From contig JAEUUM010000509.1 of assembly GCA_016787375.1 (NCBI GenBank), forward strand, positions 1 to 22,580: a stretch of DNA of 22,580 bases, written 5' to 3'. Below, one piece after another: positions 16,219 to 22,580 of the stretch (the first letter of the stretch is position 1; every line of letters starts with the position of its first letter). The translations under genes were made by a program, and so were the position numbers. Under the pieces are notes generated by a model that searched no databases, was not told where the DNA came from, and worked only from the letters and a program-made list of their open reading frames with translations. The stretch comes from Saprospiraceae bacterium. GTDB taxonomy: Bacteria > Bacteroidota > Bacteroidia > Chitinophagales > Saprospiraceae.

Positions 16219-19179
16219 ATGTTAAAAGCATTGCATTTAGTATTGCTGATGTTGTTTTGCACCATAGCTTTCAGTCAGGTTGATCTCGAGGTAATTGTGC
16301 TGGATATAAGTCAAAACTTACCTGTTGAGTCAGTTGTTGTAAAATTATCAAACACACAACTCGGTATTGAAGAGACCAAAATAAGCAATTCAAAAGGAAA
16401 GGTCGTTTTCTCCGGACTTCCAACCAACGGAGGTTATGAGGTCTTGATCGAGGAAACCACTAAATACTACTCAACCAAAACATCTGATATTAAACTCCAA
16501 AGCAACACAAATGCATCAGTCACAATAAATATTGGTCAAAAACTCAATATTCAGTTGGATGAAATTGTGGTAAAAGGTTCTTCTGTAATCAACATCAGAA
16601 ATGCAGAAGTGTCATCAGCCCTCAAAGAAAAAGAAATAAATTCTCTGCCACTGGAGGGCAGAGATATTTCGAGGTTATTATACAGACTGCCCAATGTTGT
16701 TCAAGCCACGGGCTTTTATGCAGAAGCACCAAATGTCAGCATCAACGGTTCCAACTCCTTGTTTACTAATTACCTGATTGATGGGATGGACAACAACGAG
16801 CGATTTTTGGGTGGTATGAAATTCAACATCCCGGTGGGTTTTACCCAAAATATTAACGTACTAACTAATAATTTTTCAACAGAATATGGCAATACCGGAA
16901 ACGGAATTATCAATGTAAGCTCCAAATCAGGAAGCAATACTCAAAGTGGCGAATTTTTCATTGTCAATCGCCCGGGTACCGTAATTGATTCAAAAAACAG
17001 TTTCGCACAAAGAGACCTCTCAGGTAACTTCGTAAAAGATGGATTCAGCAGGTATCAGATAGGTGGTGGCTTAGGAGGTGCAATTGTCAAGAATAAAACA
17101 TTTTACTATATAAATGTTGAACACACCACAGATCTGAAGGACAATCGATTATCCAGTCCATTACTGGGTGTCAACACAACCATAAGTGGAAAAAATAATT
17201 TCACATATCTTAGCGGCAAAGTAGACCAGAAATGGTCTAAAAAATTCTCATCAAGTTTAAGGGCAAATGTAGGCATTGTAAATATTGAAAGGCAAGGCGG
17301 TGGCCTGGATGGTGGAGTCACCTTCCCCTCCGCAGGCAATTTTCAAGATAGAAATTCATCCATAATCGCACTGCAAAATACTTACAAGGGCAATGAATTT
17401 AAATCTGAATCCAATATTCAATATAGTAGTTTCAGATGGAACTATGGTCGTGCCTTAAACCAAAATAGCCCTCAAGTAGTGGTATTAGCCCCTACCGACG
17501 AAACAATCGGCGTACTTGGTCATCCAGGGTATATTTTTGACAGTCATGAAAAAACAATTCAAGCTCAACAAAAATTTACCATTTACAAAGGCAACCATAC
17601 TTTCAAAACCGGAGCTGAAATTATAAGTTCAGACCACTTGCTTTACGGGGGTGGAAATGTAAATGGAAATTATGTGGTAAAACTAACTCAATCTCAATTG
17701 GATGCTTTAAAAGGAAATGCTGACCTTTCTCCAAATTCATTGCCACTCGATGTTAATGTTGTCAACTACAATGTAGAATTGAGACCTGCATCATTTGGCA
17801 CACGACAAAACATAATTAGTTTATATGCAGAAGATGCCATCAGTCTTGGCAATAATCTAACGGCTAATTTGGGTTTAAGATATGACTATGACAACCTCTC
17901 TAAAGGTGGAAGTGAAAAGGGAGATTATAACAATTTTGCACCACGTTTCAGTCTGAATTACAGAATAAACAGTACCAGCAGTTTACGTGCAGGATACGGA
18001 ATATTTTATGACAAGATTATTTACTCTGTTTATAGTGATGCTCTCCAACAAAATACAACTTCAGTTGACTATAAAAAACAACTCCAGGCGCTTATCGACA
18101 AAGGTATATTGCCGTCAAATACAGATCTGTCCAAGATAACATTTGACGGAAATGTTACTGCAAATGCCCCTTCTCTTTATTTGAATGGTCCTAACTATAG
18201 CGAACTTCAGAACCAACGTGAAAAAACATTTAGTGGCGAAAGAAGAATTTTGAACCCTGGTGGCTATCAAAATCCTCTTACACATCAATTGGCATTTGGA
18301 TACCAAAAACAACTAAATGAAGACCTGCTTTTTTATATTGATGCCGTCTATAACAAATCACTGAATCTATTCCGACTTCGCGACTTAAATGCTCCTGCAG
18401 CATTTTCATTTAAAGATACCATAAGAACCCAAGCTCAGGCAGATTTGACAAGGCCAGTGGCCATAGTTAATAACAGTGCTGTCATCAATGGTGAGACACT
18501 CACAGGGGTATCAAGAAATGTCGTCATGTCAGAATCCAAAGGAAAGTCAGAATATTATGCCTTAAGTGTGAATCTTCAAAAACAAAGAGGAAAAGATAAT
18601 GTATCGTGGAGGTTGATTTATACTTTATCACAGCTGAAAAATAATACCGAAGACATCAATTTTAAAGCTGAGGACAGCAACAACTTTGAACGTGAGTGGG
18701 CTAATTCTATTAATGATCGCACCCATGTAATCAACGGAATTATATCCTACTATCCTCAAAAAAACCTGACTTTAACCCTTGCTGCGCTCATTCAAAGTGG
18801 TCAGCCTGTAAACAGAATTCCGGATGCTTCCAAATATGGTACGACTGATTTAAATGGGGATGGCCGTTCATTTGGTGATGCTTATGTAGGAAACAGCGAT
18901 CGTGAACCTGGAGAAGGCCGTAACAGCGATCGTCTACCTTGGTCAAACACTTTTGATTTGGCTGCCCAATATGACATCCCATTGTGTAACGGAATGAATA
19001 TGATTTCAATAAGAGCAGATATTTTTAATTTATTTAATGCTGAAAACCTGAGCGGATACTCAAACAACGCAACTCAAAGCAACCAAATTCAGACAGGTAC
19101 AACGGCTTATGGCTTATTTATAAGAAAGAACGCCTCTCCGCCAAGACAATTTCAGTTTACTTTAAAATACTCTTTTTAA
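16219..19179 (+). CDS. TonB-dependent outer-membrane receptor
   Basis: A 986-residue outer-membrane active transporter driven by TonB-ExbBD. Parts in order: signal peptide (about 1-20, ending AFSQ); a carboxypeptidase-D-like beta-sandwich (about 21-108), common in Bacteroidota receptors; a TonB-box-like LDEIVVKG near 113-120; the plug domain (about 125-230, with ISRLLYRLPNV, VSINGSNS and YLIDGMDNNE); then the 22-strand barrel to the C-terminal FTLKYSF. It is not of the SusC length or context, since no SusD gene follows. A DLNGDGRSFGD segment near residue 880 resembles a calcium-binding loop. The next gene starts 9 bases later and encodes an ABC binding lipoprotein, so receptor and ABC importer probably handle the same ligand. 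The ligand is unknown. Confidence 0.93.
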   Translation: MLKALHLVLLMLFCTIAFSQVDLEVIVLDISQNLPVESVVVKLSNTQLGIEETKISNSKGKVVFSGLPTNGGYEVLIEETTKYYSTKTSDIKLQSNTNASVTINIGQKLNIQLDEIVVKGSSVINIRNAEVSSALKEKEINSLPLEGRDISRLLYRLPNVVQATGFYAEAPNVSINGSNSLFTNYLIDGMDNNERFLGGMKFNIPVGFTQNINVLTNNFSTEYGNTGNGIINVSSKSGSNTQSGEFFIVNRPGTVIDSKNSFAQRDLSGNFVKDGFSRYQIGGGLGGAIVKNKTFYYINVEHTTDLKDNRLSSPLLGVNTTISGKNNFTYLSGKVDQKWSKKFSSSLRANVGIVNIERQGGGLDGGVTFPSAGNFQDRNSSIIALQNTYKGNEFKSESNIQYSSFRWNYGRALNQNSPQVVVLAPTDETIGVLGHPGYIFDSHEKTIQAQQKFTIYKGNHTFKTGAEIISSDHLLYGGGNVNGNYVVKLTQSQLDALKGNADLSPNSLPLDVNVVNYNVELRPASFGTRQNIISLYAEDAISLGNNLTANLGLRYDYDNLSKGGSEKGDYNNFAPRFSLNYRINSTSSLRAGYGIFYDKIIYSVYSDALQQNTTSVDYKKQLQALIDKGILPSNTDLSKITFDGNVTANAPSLYLNGPNYSELQNQREKTFSGERRILNPGGYQNPLTHQLAFGYQKQLNEDLLFYIDAVYNKSLNLFRLRDLNAPAAFSFKDTIRTQAQADLTRPVAIVNNSAVINGETLTGVSRNVVMSESKGKSEYYALSVNLQKQRGKDNVSWRLIYTLSQLKNNTEDINFKAEDSNNFEREWANSINDRTHVINGIISYYPQKNLTLTLAALIQSGQPVNRIPDASKYGTTDLNGDGRSFGDAYVGNSDREPGEGRNSDRLPWSNTFDLAAQYDIPLCNGMNMISIRADIFNLFNAENLSGYSNNATQSNQIQTGTTAYGLFIRKNASPPRQFQFTLKYSF

Positions 19180-19188
19180 AAATATTTA

Positions 19189-20397
19189 ATGAAAAATCTT
19201 TGGCTGTTACTAATTGCGCTGCTGATTGCCTGCAACGGAAACAAACCTATAAACCGGATTGTCCCGGAAAACTGGTCTGAGATAAGCAAAAATGCTATGG
19301 GCACATCAGTAAACATGATGATGTGGCAAGGCGACCCATTGATCAATAAATATATGACAGAGTGGGTAGTTCCTGAAGTCAAAAAAAGATTCAATATTGA
19401 TCTGAAAATTCTCCCAGGACAAGGAAACGAAATTGTCAAAATGCTTATGACAGGCATAGAACAAGAAACTAAATCCGGAAATGTAGATATATGCTGGATC
19501 AATGGCGAAACATTCTATCAACTTCAACAAATTGATGCTCTATATGGTCCGTTTGTAAATATTCTTCCAAATTCAAAACTAATTGACTTTGAAAATCCAT
19601 TTATTAAGTATGATTTTCAGCAAGAAACCAAAGGATTCGAATGCCCCTGGGGAAACGTTCAGGAATGTATCATTTATGATTCAATTCGTACACCACATCC
19701 GCCCTCAAATCTTATTCAATTATCTGAATATGTTAAATCTCACCCGGGTAGATTCACCATACCTGCTGAATTCGCAGGTATGACACTGCTGAAATCCTGG
19801 ATGGTAGAGCTAGCCGGAAAAGGTCCGGAATATTTTGATGGGCAGTTTGATTCTTTAAAATATCAACAAGTAAGCATCAAGCTTTGGGATTTCATAAACT
19901 CAAATAAACAATATTTTTGGCGCAGGGGCGAAACTTTTCCGGAAAAACTATCTGCAATGCATCAAATGTTTGCTAATAATGAGCTTGATTTCACATTCAG
20001 CAACAATGATGCTGAGGTAGACAATAAAATTTTTCAAGGAGTATTTCCGAATACGGCCAAGGCATATGTTCCTGAAGTTGGAAGTATCCAAAATTCACAT
20101 TATCTTGGAATACCAAAAAATGCAGGCAATAAAAATGCTGCATTGATGGTAATCAATTTTTTAATATCTCCTGAAGCCCAATACCAAAAACTGCAACCCA
20201 AGGTTTGGGGAGATGGGACCATATTAGACGAAAATAAACTTGATGATTTTTGGAAACAGAAATTTGTAACTTCTTCCGGTCGCATCAACGCACCAGAAAG
20301 AAGGTTAATAAACCAAAAAGCAATCAAAGAACCTGCTCCAGAGTATATGATTAGATTATATGCTGATTTTCGAAATGAAGTCATTAATCAAAAATGA
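19189..20397 (+). CDS. YnjB-like ABC transporter substrate-binding lipoprotein
   Basis: A 402-residue periplasmic binding protein anchored as a lipoprotein: hydrophobic start and lipobox LIAC with Cys15. The pattern GTSVNMMMWQGDPLINKY, VVPEVKKRF and DICWINGETFYQL followed by LYGPF closely resembles YnjB (COG4134), the uncharacterised binding protein of the YnjBCD system, whose WINGExF motif is distinctive. It belongs to the type 2 periplasmic-binding (extracellular solute-binding) fold. It begins 9 bases after the TonB receptor and its stop overlaps the first permease by 4 bases (ATGA). YnjB is often linked by annotation to thiamine-like or other small solutes, but its substrate is not established, so I give none. 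Confidence 0.85.
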   Translation: MKNLWLLLIALLIACNGNKPINRIVPENWSEISKNAMGTSVNMMMWQGDPLINKYMTEWVVPEVKKRFNIDLKILPGQGNEIVKMLMTGIEQETKSGNVDICWINGETFYQLQQIDALYGPFVNILPNSKLIDFENPFIKYDFQQETKGFECPWGNVQECIIYDSIRTPHPPSNLIQLSEYVKSHPGRFTIPAEFAGMTLLKSWMVELAGKGPEYFDGQFDSLKYQQVSIKLWDFINSNKQYFWRRGETFPEKLSAMHQMFANNELDFTFSNNDAEVDNKIFQGVFPNTAKAYVPEVGSIQNSHYLGIPKNAGNKNAALMVINFLISPEAQYQKLQPKVWGDGTILDENKLDDFWKQKFVTSSGRINAPERRLINQKAIKEPAPEYMIRLYADFRNEVINQK

Positions 20398-21236
20398 GAA
20401 AAAAGTTTATATTGACTTTATATCTCAGCTTCATGCTGATTCCCCTTTTGGGAGGTTTAATTTATTGCTTCCTTTATAGTACAGGTGGTATCGGACTTTT
20501 ATCCAAGGGCTTTACATTAAAGGTTTGGTTTTCAGTTCTAAGCAGTGAATTGGTGATGAAATCATTCCTGTCTTCAATTTTGGTTGCAACTATAAGCTTG
20601 AGCCTATCTGTAATTTTGGCATTGTTCATCGTCCTAAAATTCGATTGGCTCATAAATTCCAGACTCGCAAATTTACTACTCCAAATACCACTGTCCTTTC
20701 CCCCAATGATAGCTGCTTTTTTGATGTTTCAATTTCTATACAAAGGAGGAATATTGTCAAGATTATCATTTCAGACTGGTCTAACCAATGAATGGAGGCA
20801 GTTTCCGGAACTGGTAAATGATGTTAATAACATTGGTGTCATACTAACTATGATTATATTGGCCACACCGTTTTTTGTTGTTTTTTACCTTCAGAAAATA
20901 AAATCCTTAGGCATCAGAAACTTTGTGGTTTTGGCGCAATCATTGGGAGCTTCCTATCTTCAAACAAATTCGAAAATTGTTATACCAATTCTACTAAAAG
21001 AATCATGGTTAAATATTGCATTATATTGGTTAATACTTTTCGGAAATTTTGAAATCCCTTTGATTCTTGGCATTCAAAACCCCTCTGCAATATCAGTACT
21101 TATCAGCCAAAAACTAACCAAATATGATCTGAATGAATTACCTCAAGCTTACGCTATTTCTATGCTGTACATCTTGATTGTCATAACCGTGTTTTTAATT
21201 TTTATCTTTAAAAGACTAAAGACAAGGGCGGCATGA
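20394..21236 (+). CDS. ABC transporter permease, first half of a YnjC-like pair
   Basis: A 280-residue inner-membrane permease of the binding-protein-dependent transport class with about six hydrophobic helices. The cytoplasmic EAA-type loop for contact with the ATPase is LAQSLGASYLQTNSKIVIPIL (Gly at the conserved position and the final IxLP-like IVIPIL). MLIPLLGG in the first helix resembles the start of YnjC. In E. coli-type systems YnjC is a single protein of about 500 residues with two permease halves; here the second half is the next gene. The start ATG overlaps the lipoprotein stop (ATGA) and the stop overlaps the next ATG by 4 bases, a sign of coupled translation. Confidence 0.88.
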   Translation: MRKKFILTLYLSFMLIPLLGGLIYCFLYSTGGIGLLSKGFTLKVWFSVLSSELVMKSFLSSILVATISLSLSVILALFIVLKFDWLINSRLANLLLQIPLSFPPMIAAFLMFQFLYKGGILSRLSFQTGLTNEWRQFPELVNDVNNIGVILTMIILATPFFVVFYLQKIKSLGIRNFVVLAQSLGASYLQTNSKIVIPILLKESWLNIALYWLILFGNFEIPLILGIQNPSAISVLISQKLTKYDLNELPQAYAISMLYILIVITVFLIFIFKRLKTRAA

Positions 21237-22000
21237 AATACCTTTCCAGACTTAGAATTACTTTATTGACCTTTATTATAATGTTTCCATTTTTGGTATT
21301 GACATTCATGTCTTTTACCAAATCTTGGTTTTATCCATCATTATTCCCTAAGGTTTGGACATGGGAAGCCTGGCAATTTGTTTTATCAGATGAAGATTTT
21401 CTAATGTTAATGCTAAAATCAAGCGCATTGTCTGTAAGTGTGGCTTTAATCTCCACCATTTTGGCTTTTTTTGTTACAAGACAGCTTTATTTATTTCGAT
21501 TCGATCAAAGGATCTATTCTGTGGCCTATTTACCTTATTCTTTTTCTCCTGTAATTTATGCCTTTTGTATTCAGTTTATGTTTATTCAAATTGGCTTGAG
21601 GGGTAGTTATTTTGGGGTTTTCATTGCCCAGTTATTGATCAGTTTTCCATATTCGGTTCTATTGTTCTCTAAACATTGGGGGAATAAAATGAGAAATTTG
21701 GAGGCAGTATCTTTATCACTTGGTGCCTCGAGTACCCAAACATTTCTTTTTATAACTTTACCCGTCTCAATCAGGATAATAGGATTGTCATTAATACAAA
21801 GCTTTTTGATAAGTTGGTTTGACTATGGCTTAAGTTGGGTTATTGGCGCAGGATCAGTCAATACCATTACAATAAAAATCTATCAGTACATATCTGAGTC
21901 TAATCTAGCTTTCGCTTCTATGGCATCTCTTGTTTTGCTACTTCCCCCAACAGTGGTGGTAATTATTCAAAATAAAATTTGGAATAGGTATGTGGCTTGA
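21233..22000 (+). CDS. ABC transporter permease, second half of a YnjC-like pair
   Basis: A 255-residue inner-membrane permease with about six helices and the EAA-type loop LEAVSLSLGASSTQTFLFITLPV (LEAVSLSLGAS, then ITLP), which is nearer to the canonical EAA consensus than the loop of the first permease. It should form a heterodimer with the first permease and couple to the ATPase encoded next. Its TGA ends at 22000, and the ATPase ATG at 21990 lies inside it in another frame, an 11-base overlap. Confidence 0.88.
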   Translation: MKYLSRLRITLLTFIIMFPFLVLTFMSFTKSWFYPSLFPKVWTWEAWQFVLSDEDFLMLMLKSSALSVSVALISTILAFFVTRQLYLFRFDQRIYSVAYLPYSFSPVIYAFCIQFMFIQIGLRGSYFGVFIAQLLISFPYSVLLFSKHWGNKMRNLEAVSLSLGASSTQTFLFITLPVSIRIIGLSLIQSFLISWFDYGLSWVIGAGSVNTITIKIYQYISESNLAFASMASLVLLLPPTVVVIIQNKIWNRYVA

Positions 22001-22580
22001 TGTAAAAAATTTAAAAAAAAATTACCAAAATAATGAAGTTTTAAAAGATATAAACTTCTCACTTGAAAAAGGTAAAACCCTCGCAATCCTAGGCAAATCA
22101 GGTTGCGGAAAAACTACACTACTCAAAGTTTTAGCCGGAATTGAGCAGTCTGATGAAGGTTCGGTGTATTGTTCCGGAAAACCTATTTTACACCTGCCAT
22201 TGAATCAGCGCAACCTGGTATATTTATTCCAGGAACCCCTGATTTTCCCACATTTAAATGTATTTGACAACATAGCTTTTGGGTTAAAAGTAAGAAAAGT
22301 AACCGAAACTGAAATCAAATCCAGAACGCACGACATGATCGAAGCACTCGAGTTGAGCAACATCATGCACAAAACAACTTATGAATTAAGTGGCGGTCAA
22401 AAACAAAGGGTTGCATTTGGCAGGTCACTTATAATCAACCCCGATTGTTTGCTTTTGGATGAACCATTTTCAAGTCTTGATTTTCAAACCCGAAGCAGCA
22501 TGCAAATATTCTATAAAAATGTTTCTGCAAGATTTAATATTACAACGATCTTTGTGACACACGACCTTAAAGAATCAATC
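21990..22580 (+). CDS. ABC transporter ATP-binding protein (YnjD-like), 3' partial
   Basis: The reading frame from ATG 21990 stays open for 197 codons to the window edge. It has every key element of an ABC ATPase: Walker A GKSGCGKTT, Q-loop FQEPLIFPHL, signature LSGGQKQR, Walker B CLLLDEP, D-loop SSLD and H-loop VTHD. The ATG at 21990 is chosen because it gives MWLDVKNL directly before the first strand, and the later ATG at 22000 is followed at once by a stop. It powers import through the two permeases just upstream. Only the last part, after the H-loop, is missing; a YnjD-length protein of about 210-220 residues would end roughly 20 codons beyond the edge. Confidence 0.93.
   Translation, partial: MWLDVKNLKKNYQNNEVLKDINFSLEKGKTLAILGKSGCGKTTLLKVLAGIEQSDEGSVYCSGKPILHLPLNQRNLVYLFQEPLIFPHLNVFDNIAFGLKVRKVTETEIKSRTHDMIEALELSNIMHKTTYELSGGQKQRVAFGRSLIINPDCLLLDEPFSSLDFQTRSSMQIFYKNVSARFNITTIFVTHDLKESI

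Noticed and set aside
18892..18933. 12-base direct repeat AACAGCGATCGT spaced 30 bases apart
   Set aside because: It encodes NSDR twice within the receptor barrel and is best explained by coding sequence.
1..22580. CRISPR, prophage, insertion sequence or transposon
   Set aside because: I saw no regularly spaced repeats, transposase or integrase motifs, or flanking inverted repeats anywhere in the window.

Overview
The window comes from an AT-rich chromosome of the phylum Bacteroidota. The evidence is the Omp28-type lipoprotein beside a DUF6029-type protein, a TonB-dependent receptor with a carboxypeptidase-D-like N-terminal domain, tandem POT peptide transporters, the zapA-rny order, and at least one promoter that fits the Bacteroidota pattern TTTG-N19-TAnnTTTG. 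A Saprospiraceae-like member is a guess from gene style, not shown. I see no rRNA, tRNA, CRISPR array, insertion sequence or phage gene. Both ends cut through genes: an O-methyltransferase on the left and an ABC ATPase on the right.

Layout. (1) 2-3707, plus strand: the end of an O-methyltransferase, then a tight three-gene cassette of polysaccharide deacetylase-like, GNAT-like and FemAB/GNAT-like proteins, which looks like envelope or exopolysaccharide modification. (2) 3727-6974, minus strand: two POT-family peptide/H+ symporters in tandem, closed by a strong hairpin terminator. The downstream copy has its own consensus promoter. (3) 7149-10327: a TlpA-like thioredoxin (minus), divergent from a DUF6029-like surface protein and an Omp28-like lipoprotein (plus). 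All three carry conspicuous cysteine pairs. (4) 10397-15348, plus strand: pheT, a small coiled-coil protein, zapA and rny, ending in a canonical terminator. This is the housekeeping block. (5) 15446-16142: a DUF2064/TIGR04282-type transferase gene broken by one extra T in a T8 run. (6) 16219 to the right edge, plus strand: a TonB-dependent receptor followed by a YnjB-like lipoprotein, two permeases and an ATPase with overlapping reading frames. This appears to be a complete uptake route across both membranes, with the YnjC-type permease split into two genes.

How they work together. Block 6 reads as one nutrient-uptake operon: the receptor brings a ligand through the outer membrane, the lipoprotein binds it in the periplasm, and the ABC transporter moves it into the cytoplasm. 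Its substrate cannot be read from the sequence. Block 3 suggests a periplasmic/outer-membrane thiol module. Block 4 groups translation (pheT), division (zapA) and mRNA decay (rny). The least ordinary points are the frameshifted DUF2064 gene, the receptor joined to a YnjBCD-like ABC system, the shared cysteine pairs of block 3, and the deacetylase/acyltransferase cassette.
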